Shown here: positions 37,015 through 46,971 of the stretch, piece after piece
Position numbering within the stretch: position 1 is the first letter of the stretch
Layout: each line of letters begins with the position of its first letter
NCBI GenBank assembly: GCA_016789955.1
Contig: JAEUPB010000039.1
Coordinates: 1 to 64,000 of the forward strand
Direction of reading: 5' to 3'
Length of the DNA stretch: 64,000 nt
DNA from: Rubrivivax sp.
GTDB taxonomy: Bacteria; Pseudomonadota; Gammaproteobacteria; Burkholderiales; Burkholderiaceae_C
The notes under the pieces: model-generated
Seen by the model: the letters and a program-made list of their open reading frames with translations, nothing else
The model's database searches: none
Told to the model about the DNA's origin: nothing
Program-made: the position numbers and the translations under genes

Positions 37015-39243
37015 CTACGTGGAGCCGGCAGCCCCTTTCACAAGGTCGGCCCGCATCGGCAAGCGTCGCAGCCGCCGGCCGCTGGCGCGGAAGATCGCGT
37101 TGGCCAACGCCGGCGCGACCGTGGGGATGCCCATCTCGCCGCAGCCCACCGGGTCCACCGTCGAGGGCACGACATGCACCTGCATGCGCCGCGGCACCAG
37201 CGCCTGCGGCAGCAGCGGGTACTCGGCGAAGCTGCCTTGCACCACGCGGCCGCCGTCGACGGTGATCTGCTGCAGCAGTGCCGCGGCGAGGCCGTCGAGC
37301 GTGCCGCCCTGCATCTGTGCCTCGATGCCCAGCGGGTTGATCGGCCTGCCCACGTCCACCGCGCAGGCGACGTGCTCGATGCGCACGCCCTGGGGCCCGC
37401 CCATCGCCACCTCGATGGCGTGAGCCGCGTAGCCACCGAACGTGAAGTGGCACGCGAGGCCCACGCCGCGGCCGGCCGGCCGTGCACGCGGCCAGTCGAT
37501 CGCCGAGGCCACCTGCCGCAGCACGGCGGCCAGCCGCGCGGGTTCGAAGGTCGGCCCCCCGTGCTGGCCGTACGGCAGCCGCCCCTCGCGGTCGAGCAGC
37601 TCGAGCCGCAGTGCCAGCGGGTCGCGGCCAGCGGCATGCGCCACTTCGTCGAGGAAGCTCTGCACGACGAAGGCGTTGGCCCAGTGCGCGGGCGCGCGCC
37701 ACGAACCGCGCGGGATGCCGCTCTGTGCCGCGCACCACTCCAGCCGCAGGTGCGGCACCAGGCGTGCCGGGAAGTCGTCGACGTAGAGCTCGCTGGTCCA
37801 GTCGTCCTCGGGCTTGATGTCGGCGCGCCGGTAGTACTTCGACGCGCCGGCGAGCTTGTGATTCCAGGCGGTGACGCGCCCGCGGCCATCGAGCGCGGCC
37901 GTCAGCCGGTGGTGGCCGGCCGGGCGGTAGAAGTCGTGCCGCAAGTCGTCGTCGCGCGTCCACATCAGCTTGACGTTGCGGCCGCTGGCCTTGGCGATCA
38001 GCACGGCCTCGGCGACGAAGTCGCTGCTGAGCCGCCGGCCGAAGCCGCCGCCGGCCCGCGTCATGCGCACATCCACGCGGTCGCGCGGGATGCCGGTGTG
38101 GTTCATCACGCGCCGCGGCGCCGCGCCGGGGCTCTGCTGCGAGCCGACGACCCGCGCGCGGCCGTTCTCGAACTGCACAACGACGTTCGGCGGCTCCATC
38201 GGCGCGTGGCTCGCGAACGGCACGCGGTAGGTGGCCTGCACCGTGCGCGCGGCCTGCTGCAGCGCGGCCTCGAGGTCGCCGTCGCTGCGCACCACGCGGC
38301 CGGGCGATTCGAGCAGCCTCTCGCATTGCGCAGCGAACGCCGCGCTCGACTCTCGCACGTGCGGCCCCGGCTGCCACCGTACCTTCAGCGCGGCACGCCC
38401 GCGCAACGCCGCCCAGGTGTTGCGCGCGAGCACGGCCACACCGGCGGCGAGGTTCTCGGCCAGCGGCTCGCCGGGCTTGGGCCCCGGGATCGCGACCACG
38501 TCGACGACTCCCGGGACCGCGCGCGCCGCGCGGTCGTCGAACGACTCGAGCGCGCCGTCGAAGGTCGGGCAGCGGGCCATCACGGCGACGAGCGTGTCGT
38601 CGGGCGTCACGTCGAGTCCGTAGACGGCGCGCCCGGTGACGATGTCGTGGGCATCGACCACCCGCTGCGGCGTGCCGACGATGCAGAAGTGCGCGGGGTC
38701 CTTCAGCGCGGCCTTCTCCGTCGGAGCCGGCAAGGCGGCCGCCTGTGCGGCGAGGGCCGCGTACGGAAGGCGGCGGCCGTCGGCATGCAGCACGTGTCCG
38801 TCTTCGGTGCGCAGCACCGCGGCATCGGTGTTCCAGCGAGCCGCCGCGGCTGCCACCAGCAGCGCGCGGGCGTCGGCGCCGAACTGCCGGTGGTCGGCCC
38901 AGGCTTCGGGGATGTTGGTGCTGCCACCGGCGCCCTGGCTGCCGACGCGCCACCGCGGCGGCTGCACGAGGAAGTCGACCATCAGCGGCAACTGCTCCAC
39001 GCGCACGTCGGCCCAGCGCACGTCGAGTTCCTCGGCGATCAGCATCGGCAGCGCGGTGCGCACGCCCTGGCCGATCTCCGGTGCCCGGCAGCCGATGACC
39101 ACGCGGTTGTCGGGCTCGATGCGGATCACGAGACCCAGCGCGGTGCCGCTGCCACCTTGCGCCTCGGTCGGCCGCAGCCACAGCGCACCACCGGCGGCGA
39201 GCCCGGCCTGCAGCACCGCGCGGCGGGTCGGCAGGCCCGTCAT
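37015..39243 (-). CDS. Molybdenum hydroxylase large subunit, isoquinoline 1-oxidoreductase beta-like
   Basis: 742 residues with a Tat-type N-terminus ([16 protein letters not shown]), as in IorB-type enzymes exported with bound cofactor. Motifs of the aldehyde oxidase/xanthine dehydrogenase family are present: [51 protein letters not shown] and the terminal [19 protein letters not shown] with its likely catalytic Glu. The reaction is hydroxylation of an aromatic heterocycle or aldehyde; the substrate is not given. The start overlaps the small-subunit stop by ATGA. No cofactor-insertion (XdhC) gene is nearby. Confidence 0.93.
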   Translation of the reverse strand: MTGLPTRRAVLQAGLAAGGALWLRPTEAQGGSGTALGLVIRIEPDNRVVIGCRAPEIGQGVRTALPMLIAEELDVRWADVRVEQLPLMVDFLVQPPRWRVGSQGAGGSTNIPEAWADHRQFGADARALLVAAAAARWNTDAAVLRTEDGHVLHADGRRLPYAALAAQAAALPAPTEKAALKDPAHFCIVGTPQRVVDAHDIVTGRAVYGLDVTPDDTLVAVMARCPTFDGALESFDDRAARAVPGVVDVVAIPGPKPGEPLAENLAAGVAVLARNTWAALRGRAALKVRWQPGPHVRESSAAFAAQCERLLESPGRVVRSDGDLEAALQQAARTVQATYRVPFASHAPMEPPNVVVQFENGRARVVGSQQSPGAAPRRVMNHTGIPRDRVDVRMTRAGGGFGRRLSSDFVAEAVLIAKASGRNVKLMWTRDDDLRHDFYRPAGHHRLTAALDGRGRVTAWNHKLAGASKYYRRADIKPEDDWTSELYVDDFPARLVPHLRLEWCAAQSGIPRGSWRAPAHWANAFVVQSFLDEVAHAAGRDPLALRLELLDREGRLPYGQHGGPTFEPARLAAVLRQVASAIDWPRARPAGRGVGLACHFTFGGYAAHAIEVAMGGPQGVRIEHVACAVDVGRPINPLGIEAQMQGGTLDGLAAALLQQITVDGGRVVQGSFAEYPLLPQALVPRRMQVHVVPSTVDPVGCGEMGIPTVAPALANAIFRASGRRLRRLPMRADLVKGAAGST

Positions 39244-39728
39244 GGCCGCCGCCCCGCGGCCGCGGACATGCGCTCGGCGGCCAGGCGGATCGCACGGCGG
39301 ATGCGCACCTGCGTGCCGCAGCGACACAGGTTGGTGATCGCATCCAGGTCGGCGTCGACAGGATCCGGCCGACGGGCCAGCAGCGCCACCGCGGCCATGA
39401 TCTGGCCGGCTTGGCAGTAGCCGCACTGCGCCACGTCCTCGTCGATCCACGCCTGCTGCACCGGGTGCAGCCGCTCGCCCTGCGCCAGGCCTTCGATGGT
39501 GCGCACGCGGGCGCCGCGCAGCGCGTCCATGCGCACGGTGCACGCGCGCACGGCCCGCTCGTTCACGTGCACCGTGCAGGCGCCGCACTGCCCGACGCCG
39601 CAACCGTACTTGCTGCCGGTGAGCCGCAGATCGTCGCGCAGCGCCCACAGCAGCGGCTGGGCGCCATCACCGCCCCAGCGCACCGGCTCGCCGTTCACCT
39701 CCAGATCGATCATCACGCCATCGTCCAT
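39240..39728 (-). CDS. Molybdenum hydroxylase [2Fe-2S] small subunit, isoquinoline 1-oxidoreductase alpha-like
   Basis: 162 residues with GGAGG seven bases before the ATG; an in-frame ATG at 39713 is a weaker choice. The plant-ferredoxin cluster site is [15 protein letters not shown] with a later Cys, and the second cluster uses CGYCQAGQ and CRCGT. It passes electrons from the molybdenum centre of the large subunit, with which it overlaps, to an unknown acceptor. There is no FAD subunit, which fits the two-subunit isoquinoline oxidoreductase type. Confidence 0.94.
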   Translation of the reverse strand: MDDGVMIDLEVNGEPVRWGGDGAQPLLWALRDDLRLTGSKYGCGVGQCGACTVHVNERAVRACTVRMDALRGARVRTIEGLAQGERLHPVQQAWIDEDVAQCGYCQAGQIMAAVALLARRPDPVDADLDAITNLCRCGTQVRIRRAIRLAAERMSAAAGRRP

Positions 39729-39899
39729 GCCCTGGCCTCCGCGCCGGTCGGGTCGGCCTGCTGCCACCCGCAGACGACGATGCTGGAGGGACTCGTGGTG
39801 GCCCTGCCGGCGGCGTGCGACGGACGACCGGTCGCAGCCGATGGGCCGCGGCCCGCGACCGGCCGCGATCACGGCCGCCGCGGCGCGAACCGGTGCGAC

Positions 39900-41528
39900 T
39901 CAGCGCGGCGACGCGGTGGCGGCCAGCGGCCGCCGTCCCTGCAGGTCGCGCATCGCCTGCGGCAGGTAGTCGCCGATCGCCGGCAGCGGCTGGATGTCGG
40001 GTGAGCTCGCAGGCTGGTAGAGGTACACGCGGCCCTGCTTGATGCCGACGTAGGTCTGCGTCGGCTCGTAGTAGCGGTAGCGGTAGCCGTTCCACGTGAG
40101 GGATGGCGGCGCACCCTTCAGCAGGTCGGGGAAGGTGATCTGGCCCCAGTCGAGCAGCAGGTCGGCGAAGTACGCCTCGGTGGGGGTGTCCCACGCGATC
40201 AGGCGGTCTCCGGCGATCTCGGGCTTCGCGGCGTAGACGGTGGCGCCGATGCCGTCGAGCGCGGAGAGGATCGGCGTCAGCAGCTCGGCCTGCAGGTCGT
40301 CGGTGGCGGCTCCGGGATCGCCCCGCCACACGCGGCTGCCGTTGACCAGCGCCACCACCGTGAGGCGTTTGCCGCCCGTCACACGCGGCGTGCTGACCCA
40401 GCCGGCGCGGGTGCCCGGCAGGCTGCCCTGGTAGCGCACCGCCCGATCGGCCGAGCCGGCCAGCGCGGGCAGCGTCTCCACGCCCAGCCCGACGTTGCGT
40501 GTGCCGTCGGCCGGCGTCTGCTCGGCCTGCATCTGCGCCCATGTGGCGGGCTGCAGCAGCGCCGGCAGCCGGATGCCCTGCAGACGCTGCACGAAGCGAG
40601 TGACGGTGAGGGCGGACGCGACCAGCCCTGCCGCACCGCCGTAGCCTTCGAGCGTGTAGCTGCCATAGGGACGCGCCACCCGCGCGGGCTCGGGGGCGGC
40701 ATAGAGCTTGGGGATCGGCGTGACCTGCGCTGCGCCGGGCACGTCGTGGTACGTCGCCTCGCCTTCGGTGATCTGTGCGGGGAGCACGTTGCCGACGCGC
40801 ACGCGGCCGCTGGACAGCGCCTCGGGCCCGAGCAGCTCGGCGAGCTGCGCATCGATGGAACGCCCGTCGACCAGCTCGGCGATCCACTGCAGCCAGAGGT
40901 AGCCGATGTCGTTGTCGGCGTGGCGTGCGCCCGGGTCGAAGTTGAGCCGTCCGTCCAGCAACCACTTCTCGATCTGTTCGCGAGCCGAGGTGCGCGTGAA
41001 CCCGCCGGAGTCGACGTAGTAGCCGCCGGCGATGTCGGTGCCGCCGGCAGCGCGGTCGAGGCCCCAGGTGCTCGTGAGCAGGTGGCGCACGGTGACCTGC
41101 CGGATCCGGTTGTCCGCCGGCAGGAAGGCCACCTGGAACCGGATGAAGTCCCAGGCAAACGCGTCCAGGCTCAGCCGGCCCTTCTCGACCAGCCGCAGGA
41201 TCAGTGCCGCCGTGAAGGTCTTGCTGACCTGAGCCAACCGGTGCTCGAGCCACGGCGACATCGGCAGGCTGCGCGCGCGGTCGGCGACTCCATAGCCTTG
41301 CGCGTAGACGATGCGGTCGTCGTAGGCGACCACCACGCTGGCGCCGGGCTGGCCGTAGCGGGCGAGGTAGCCGTTCACCGCCTGGTCGACGGGCGCGAAC
41401 GCCGGATCGACCGGTCCCACCTGCGGCTGCGCGCGCACGGCCAGCGCGAGCGACGTCAACAGCACGAAGGCGGCAACGCCGCGGATGCACCGGATTCCCA
41501 CCACGTCTGGACTCCTGACGACAGACAC
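39900..41528 (-). CDS. Class C beta-lactamase-fold exported protein lacking the nucleophile
   Basis: 542 residues with a signal peptide (about 1-33). Residues 45-400 follow the serine beta-lactamase/EstB family (QPGASVVVAYDDRIVYAQGYG, VRHLLTSTWGLD). At the SxxK motif the sequence is AQVSKTFTA: Lys103 is kept but the nucleophile is Gln100. The YxN position reads HADNDIGYL, again unlike an active enzyme. After about residue 460 a separate module contains NGYRYRYYEPTQTYVGI, which recurs in the lipoprotein at 46972. It is probably a binding protein. It stands alone between the molybdoenzyme and Rep genes. Confidence 0.85.
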   Translation of the reverse strand: MSVVRSPDVVGIRCIRGVAAFVLLTSLALAVRAQPQVGPVDPAFAPVDQAVNGYLARYGQPGASVVVAYDDRIVYAQGYGVADRARSLPMSPWLEHRLAQVSKTFTAALILRLVEKGRLSLDAFAWDFIRFQVAFLPADNRIRQVTVRHLLTSTWGLDRAAGGTDIAGGYYVDSGGFTRTSAREQIEKWLLDGRLNFDPGARHADNDIGYLWLQWIAELVDGRSIDAQLAELLGPEALSSGRVRVGNVLPAQITEGEATYHDVPGAAQVTPIPKLYAAPEPARVARPYGSYTLEGYGGAAGLVASALTVTRFVQRLQGIRLPALLQPATWAQMQAEQTPADGTRNVGLGVETLPALAGSADRAVRYQGSLPGTRAGWVSTPRVTGGKRLTVVALVNGSRVWRGDPGAATDDLQAELLTPILSALDGIGATVYAAKPEIAGDRLIAWDTPTEAYFADLLLDWGQITFPDLLKGAPPSLTWNGYRYRYYEPTQTYVGIKQGRVYLYQPASSPDIQPLPAIGDYLPQAMRDLQGRRPLAATASPR

Positions 41529-41587
41529 CGGAGCCTATCGTGCACCGTCTGCCGCGGCCATCCCGCAGCCCGGCGTGTCCATGTGTG

Positions 41588-43612
41588 TCAGCGCGGCCCG
41601 GCGCCGGGGGCCGCGGCCGTGCGCGCCGCCATCTCGTCACGCAGGCGCTTGAGCTTGGCGCGCGGATCTTCCTGCGCCACCGCCTCGTCGAGCTTCATCT
41701 CGGCGATGAAGCGGCTGGGCACGCCGGCCACGGTCTCGCGGCCGCGCTTGCGCCGGCGCAGCGTGCTGACGACCAGCGTGCGCCGCGCGCGCGTGATGCC
41801 GACGTACATCAGCCGCCGCTCCTCCTCCAGGCGCTCGGCGGTCATGTCATCGTCTCCACTGCGGAACGGCAGCAATCCTTCGTTGACGCCGGCGAGGATC
41901 ACGTGCGGCCACTCCAGGCCCTTGGCGGCGTGCAGCGTCGAGAGCGTCACCACGTCCTGCTCGTCGTTGCGCTCGGCCAGGCTGATGATCACGCTGATCG
42001 TCTGCGCCACGTCGAGCACGCTGGAAGGCTCCTCTCCGGGCTCGCCGCCGCAGCGCTTGCCGATCCAGTCGACGAACTCGAGCACGTTGGTCCAGCGCGC
42101 CTGCGCGAGCTTCTCGCTGTCCTCGCCGTCGTGCAGGTGCTGCTCGTAGCCGATCGCCTTCAGCCACGCCAGCAGCATCGCGCGCGCGTCCTCGGTGCCG
42201 CGCGTATGCCGCGCCTGCTCCTCCATCGCGTGGATCTCGCGGCCGAACTCCTGCAGCGCCTCCACCGCCTTGCCCTTCATCACCGTGGGCAGCGTCGGCG
42301 CGAACAGCGCCTCGAAGAGGCTGGTCTTCCACTTGCCGGAGAACTCGCCCAGCGTGGCCAGCGTCTGGTGGCCGATGCCGCGCTTGGGGGTGGTGACCGC
42401 CCGCAGGAAGGCCGGGTCGTCGTCCTGGTTCACGAGCAGGCGCAGCCACGCGCACAGGTCGCGTATCTCGGCGCGGTCGAAGAAGCTCTGGCCGCCCGAC
42501 ACCTTGTACGGAATCTGCGCCGCGCGCAGCTTCTGCTCGAAGGCCTTGCTCTGGTGGTTGGCGCGGTAGAGCACCGCCACGTCCGAGAGCTTGGTGCCGC
42601 CGGCCGCGCGCAGCGCCTTCACGCGGCCCACCGCGCGTTGGGCCTCGTGCTCCTCGCCGTCGCACTCGAGCACCTTCACCGGCTCGCCGTCGCCGAGGTC
42701 GCTCCACAGCTTCTTCTCGTAGATCTTCGGGTTCTTCGCGATCACCGCATTGGCCGCGCGCAGGATGTGCCCGGTGGAGCGGTAGTTCTGCTCCAGCGGA
42801 ATCACCGTGAGCTGCGGGTACTCCTGCGGCAGGCGCTTCAGGTTGTCGATGGTCGCGCCGCGCCAGCCGTAGATGCTCTGATCGTCGTCGCCCACCGCGG
42901 TGAAGCGAGCGCGCTCGCCCACCAGCGCCTTCAGCAGTTCGTACTGCACGGCGTTGGTGTCCTGGTACTCGTCGACGAGCACGTGGCCGAAGGCGTTCTG
43001 CCACTTCGCGCGCGCCTCGGCGTCGCGCTGCATCAGCGCCAGCGGCAGGCCGATCAGGTCGTCGAAGTCCACGCTCTGGTAGGCCGCGAGGCGCTCCTGG
43101 TAGCGGTGCATCACGCGCGCGGCGACCTTCTGGTCGTCGTCGGCCGCCACGCCCTCCGCCGCCGCCGCGTCCAGCCCCTGGTTCTTCCACAGGCTGATCG
43201 TCCATTGCCAGCGGCGTGCCAGCGCGTTGTCGGTGCTGCCGCCGCAGTCGCGCAGCACGCCCAGCACGTCGTCGCTGTCGAGGATCGAGAAGTTCGGCTT
43301 CAGCCCGACGCGCTCGCCATCGGCGCGCAGCATGCGCACGCCCAGCGCGTGGAAGGTGCAGATCACCAGGTCCTTCGCGGCACGCGGGCCGACGATGTCG
43401 CGCGCCCGCTCGCGCATCTCGGCGGCGGCCTTGTTCGTGAACGTGATCGCCGCGATCTCGCGCGGCGCCACGCCGCTCTGCAGCAGCCGGGCGATCTTGT
43501 GCACGATCACGCGCGTCTTGCCCGAGCCGGCGCCGGCGAGCACGAGGCAAGGCCCCGAGAGGTGATGCACCGCCTTCATCTGCGCGGGGTTGAGCGAGGC
43601 GGGAGCGGACAT
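41588..43612 (-). CDS. rep: UvrD/Rep-family superfamily 1 DNA helicase, Rep type
   Basis: 674 residues, the size of Rep. Helicase motifs are intact: Walker A GAGSGKT, TFTNKAAAEMRERA, motif II VLVDEYQDTN, DDQSIYGWRGA, EQNYRST, STLHAAKGLEW and YVGITRARRTL. Rep is a 3'-5' helicase that helps forks pass protein blocks and restarts replication. The ATG at 43612 gives the usual MSAPASLNPAQMKAV opening; the open frame upstream is unrelated. No operon partner is visible. Confidence 0.95.
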   Translation of the reverse strand: MSAPASLNPAQMKAVHHLSGPCLVLAGAGSGKTRVIVHKIARLLQSGVAPREIAAITFTNKAAAEMRERARDIVGPRAAKDLVICTFHALGVRMLRADGERVGLKPNFSILDSDDVLGVLRDCGGSTDNALARRWQWTISLWKNQGLDAAAAEGVAADDDQKVAARVMHRYQERLAAYQSVDFDDLIGLPLALMQRDAEARAKWQNAFGHVLVDEYQDTNAVQYELLKALVGERARFTAVGDDDQSIYGWRGATIDNLKRLPQEYPQLTVIPLEQNYRSTGHILRAANAVIAKNPKIYEKKLWSDLGDGEPVKVLECDGEEHEAQRAVGRVKALRAAGGTKLSDVAVLYRANHQSKAFEQKLRAAQIPYKVSGGQSFFDRAEIRDLCAWLRLLVNQDDDPAFLRAVTTPKRGIGHQTLATLGEFSGKWKTSLFEALFAPTLPTVMKGKAVEALQEFGREIHAMEEQARHTRGTEDARAMLLAWLKAIGYEQHLHDGEDSEKLAQARWTNVLEFVDWIGKRCGGEPGEEPSSVLDVAQTISVIISLAERNDEQDVVTLSTLHAAKGLEWPHVILAGVNEGLLPFRSGDDDMTAERLEEERRLMYVGITRARRTLVVSTLRRRKRGRETVAGVPSRFIAEMKLDEAVAQEDPRAKLKRLRDEMAARTAAAPGAGPR

Positions 43613-43933
43613 CGTGCGCGAACAGCAGCATGCGCCGGCGGTCGGCGGCACACGTGAGAGGTGGAAGGGAACGCGTCGTCCGGCGGCGCGAAGCAGCCCG
43701 TCGTCGACGGCCGCGGATGATACGCAGCGGCCTTGGGTCCATCGGCCCTGCGGGCGAGGCCGGCGGTCGTGACGCATGCCACGCGCCGCGCCACGGCCGG
43801 CGCTGGCGGGCCCCCTCGTTCGGGGTGATCGCGGGCGTCGGCTGTCCGGGCGGCCAGTGCGCGCGCGGACCCCGGCCGGAACACTGCGGCGCAACACCAC
43901 GGCACGGCGGCACCCAGGCCGCCACCCTTCACC
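43613..43933. other. Non-coding gap between divergent rep and PEP-CTERM genes
   Basis: These 321 bases separate the starts of rep and the frameshifted PEP-CTERM gene. No convincing ORF, RNA gene or hairpin was found. Base composition is as high in GC as the flanks, with no AT-rich promoter-like patch. Both promoters must lie here or within the flanking genes. Confidence 0.6.
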
Positions 43934-44724
43934 ATGACCCACCGACACCCGATCACCCACGTCGCCACGGCACTGGCCCTGGCCGCATGCGCCGCGCTGG
44001 CCACCCCGCCCGCGGACGCCGCCCTCGTGGCCCGCAGCCTGGACGGCGACGCCACCACGGTCGAGGCCTACCACGACACCAGCCGCGGCATCACCTGGCT
44101 GCGCGATGCGAACGCCTTGGCCGACGCCTACGGCCTCGCCGCCACGATGGGCTACGCCGCAGCCACCGCGGCGCTGGCCAGCTTCAACGCCGACCCCACG
44201 CTGAACTACGGCCACGATGGCTGGCGGCTGCCCGATGCCGCCGGCGTGCACATCGTCGGCGGGGCGGGCTGCCAGTTCGGCACAACGGCACCACCGACTG
44301 CGGCGACAACGTGGACGTCGCCAGCAGCGAGCTCGCACACCTCTTCCACGTGCTGCTGGGAAACCTGAGCTGGCGCGACACCACCGGTGCCGTGCGCCCC
44401 GGCGTGGCCGGCATCGACTGGGGCCTCGTGGACACCGGCGACTTCGACGACCTCGACGCCGTCGGCTACTGGAGCCGCACCACGAGCTACCGCCTGGTCT
44501 TCGGCATCGCGCAGCCCGGCCAGGTGGTGTTTCAGATGAACACCGGCAGCCAGACGATCAACAGCCCCGGTGCGCTCAACGCCGCCTGGCTGGTGCACGA
44601 CGGCGACATCGGCACGGCCGTCGTCGAAGCCGCCGTCGTGCCGGCGCCGGGTTCGCTGGCGCTGCTCGCGCCGGGCCTGCTGGCACTCGGCCTGGCACGG
44701 CCGTCCCGACGCCGCGGCGCGTGA
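43934..44724 (+). pseudogene. PEP-CTERM protein with DUF1566-like domain, frameshifted near 44283
   Basis: The first frame (from 43934) encodes a signal peptide ending near PADA and SRGITWLRDANALADAYG with YGHDGWRLPDA, as in Lcl/DUF1566-type PEP-CTERM proteins. At about 44281-44285 the homology moves to another frame (NGTTDCGDNVDVASSELAHLF, GIDWGLVDTGDFDDL, YWSRTTSYRLVFGIAQ) and ends with the sorting signal VPAPGSLALLAPGLLALGLARPSRRR. Restoring one base after ttcggcac gives a continuous protein of about 263 residues. It is either a recent one-base deletion or a sequencing error; there is no slippery heptamer. The second PEP-CTERM gene follows after 50 bases. Confidence 0.85.
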
Positions 44725-44774
44725 GCGGCCGCGATATCCCACCCCTGTCGTCACCCCCTCCGGAGAACCTTTCC

Positions 44775-45431
44775 ATGACCCTCGCCACCCCCTTGCGCCG
44801 CACCTCGGCAGCGCTGCTGCTGTCCCTGGCCGGCGCCAGCCAGGCCGCCATCGTCGAAGGGACCGACGTCGGCCCGTTCCGCACGTTCGTCGACACCGCC
44901 ACCGGCACCGTCTGGGCCGACCTGGACAACCACCTGACGTTTACCGGCTCCGGTTTCGCGTTCCGCTACGCCGACCGGGCGGACTACCTCGCCGCGCTGC
45001 AGGCTGCCGGCTTCGCCTGGGCCACCACGACGGAAGTCGCGGCGCTGACGGCAGCCGTGCCGATGGCGACCACGCCGGAGTTCGTGACCCTGGGCGGATC
45101 GATGGCCAGCCTGAGCTTCGGCGAGACCACCACGCTCGACGGCTACGCGGACGTCGGCGACGGACTGGTGCAGCGGCACTACGGCCTGCCCGACTACGGC
45201 GCGGGCACCGCGACCTGGGCAGTCGGCGGCTGGACCCCCTGGCCGTCGGCGCTGAACGACTCCGGCCTGTGGGCCTACATCCCGGGGGCGCCCGGGCCGG
45301 CGCCCGGCGTGCCGCTGCCCGGCACGCTGGCGCTGGTGGCCGCCGGCCTGTGCATCGCGGCGCGGCGCCGCGGGGCCGTGCGGCAACCCGCCGCCCCGCG
45401 GGCATCGGCCCGCGCAGAATCGGCCCCATGA
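44775..45431 (+). CDS. PEP-CTERM-like exported protein, variant sorting signal
   Basis: 218 residues with GGAG about ten bases before the ATG and a signal peptide ending ASQAA. The mature part (EGTDVGPFRTFVDTATGTVWADLDNHLTF) resembles the DUF1566-like domain of the preceding gene. The C-terminus reads GVPLPGTLALVAAGLCIAARRR, a VPLPGT variant of the PEP-CTERM signal, followed by a further Ala/Arg-rich tail. The stop overlaps the phoD-like start by ATGA, so the two are translated together. Confidence 0.85.
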   Translation: MTLATPLRRTSAALLLSLAGASQAAIVEGTDVGPFRTFVDTATGTVWADLDNHLTFTGSGFAFRYADRADYLAALQAAGFAWATTTEVAALTAAVPMATTPEFVTLGGSMASLSFGETTTLDGYADVGDGLVQRHYGLPDYGAGTATWAVGGWTPWPSALNDSGLWAYIPGAPGPAPGVPLPGTLALVAAGLCIAARRRGAVRQPAAPRASARAESAP

Positions 45432-46954
45432 GGGACCTGCCCCGCCGCTCGCTGCTGCTGGCCGTCGCCGCCAGCCTTGCCACCCCCGGACGCATCGTGC
45501 GCGCCGCCGACGTGCCGCGCTTCGGGCTCGGCGTCGCATCCGGCACGCCCACCGCACAGGGCGTGGTGCTGTGGACGCGACTCACCGGCGACGAGCTGCC
45601 CGCCGAGGTGCCGGTGCAGTGGGAACTGGCGCACGACGAGGCCTTCACGCGCATCGCCGCGCGCGGCACCGAGACCGCCCGCGCCGACGAAGCGCACTCG
45701 GTGCACGCCGAGCCGCGCGGCCTGGAACCTGCGCGGGGCTACTGGTACCGCTTCCAGGCGCTGGGCCAGCGCAGCGCCACCGGGCGGACGCGCACGGCGC
45801 CGGGCCCCGGCGACGAGGTGCGCCGCTTCACGTTCGCCACCGCGAGCTGCCAGCGCTACGAGCACGGCCACTACGCGGCCTGGCGCGACGTGGCCGGGTC
45901 GCCGCCGGACCTCGTGCTGTTCCTCGGCGACTACATCTACGAGTACGCCGCCAACCCGCGCGCCCTGCGCACCACGCACGGCGGCCGCACCGAAGACCTG
46001 CCCGCGTACCGGCAGCGCTACGCCGACTACAAGGCCGACCCGCACTTGCAGGCCGCGCACGCGACCGCGCCGTGGATCCTGATCTGGGACGACCACGAGG
46101 CGGAGAACGACTACGCCGGCCTGCTCGGCGAGCGCCGCCAGCCGAACTTCGAGGCACAGCGCGCCGCCGCCTACCGCGCGTGGTGGGAGCACCAGCCGGT
46201 GCCGCGCGCGATGAAGCCCGTGGGCCCCGACGCGCGCATCCACGGCAGCCTCGACTGGGGGCGCCTGGCGCGCATCGTCACGCTCGACGACCGCCAGTAC
46301 CGCGACGCGCAGGTCTGCCCGCGCCCCGGCCGCCCCGGCGGTTCCGCGTTCCCGATGCTGGCCGACTGTCCGCAGCTGCTCGAACCGGCGCGCACGCTGC
46401 TCGGCCGCGAGCAGGAAGCGTGGCTCGCCGGCCAGTGGAGTCGCGAGCACCGGTGGAACCTGCTCGCGCAGCAGACGCTGATGGCACGCTGCTCGCGCAC
46501 CGCGCCGTGGGTGGAGGGGAAGCGCGCCGGCCAGTACTGGACCGACGGCTGGGACGGCTACCCCGGCGCGCGCGAACGGCTGCTGCGCGGGATGATCGAG
46601 GCACGTGCCGCGGGGCCGGTGGTGCTCGGCGGCGACGTGCACGGCAATTTCGTCGCCGACTTGAAGGTGGACTACGACGACGAACGCGGCGCCGTGGTGG
46701 CCAGCGAGTTCTGCGGTACGTCGATCACCTCCGACGGCGGCCCGCAGAGGCTCGTCGACGAACTGCGCCCGCACAACCCGCACCTGCACCACGCGCGGGT
46801 CGACGAGCGTGGCACGACGCGCTTCGTGCTCGAACCCGGCCGGCTGCAGGCCGAGCTGCGCGTGGTCGAGGATCCGAAGCGCGCCGACAGCCCGGTGCGC
46901 AGCGGCGGGCGCTACGCCGTCGAGCAGGCCAAGCCGGGCGTGCAGCGGGCCTGA
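45428..46954 (+). CDS. phoD: PhoD-like alkaline phosphatase
   Basis: 508 residues. The N-terminus LPRRSLLLAVAASLATPG has a Tat-type twin arginine, as in PhoD. The metallophosphatase core is complete: FATASCQRYEHGH, LFLGDYIYEY, IWDDHEAENDY and VLGGDVHGNF, which supply the Fe/Ca ligands. An N-terminal beta domain (about 30-130, PRFGLGVASGTPTAQGVVLWTRL) precedes it. PhoD releases phosphate from phosphodiesters and monoesters outside the inner membrane. It is coupled to the upstream PEP-CTERM gene; no Pho box was identified. Confidence 0.93.
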   Translation: MRDLPRRSLLLAVAASLATPGRIVRAADVPRFGLGVASGTPTAQGVVLWTRLTGDELPAEVPVQWELAHDEAFTRIAARGTETARADEAHSVHAEPRGLEPARGYWYRFQALGQRSATGRTRTAPGPGDEVRRFTFATASCQRYEHGHYAAWRDVAGSPPDLVLFLGDYIYEYAANPRALRTTHGGRTEDLPAYRQRYADYKADPHLQAAHATAPWILIWDDHEAENDYAGLLGERRQPNFEAQRAAAYRAWWEHQPVPRAMKPVGPDARIHGSLDWGRLARIVTLDDRQYRDAQVCPRPGRPGGSAFPMLADCPQLLEPARTLLGREQEAWLAGQWSREHRWNLLAQQTLMARCSRTAPWVEGKRAGQYWTDGWDGYPGARERLLRGMIEARAAGPVVLGGDVHGNFVADLKVDYDDERGAVVASEFCGTSITSDGGPQRLVDELRPHNPHLHHARVDERGTTRFVLEPGRLQAELRVVEDPKRADSPVRSGGRYAVEQAKPGVQRA

Positions 46955-46971
46955 GACGGGTACCGCCTCCG

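Noticed and set aside
44275-44295. Programmed ribosomal frameshift in the PEP-CTERM gene
   Set aside because: No slippery heptamer or downstream pseudoknot-like stem is visible at the switch point.
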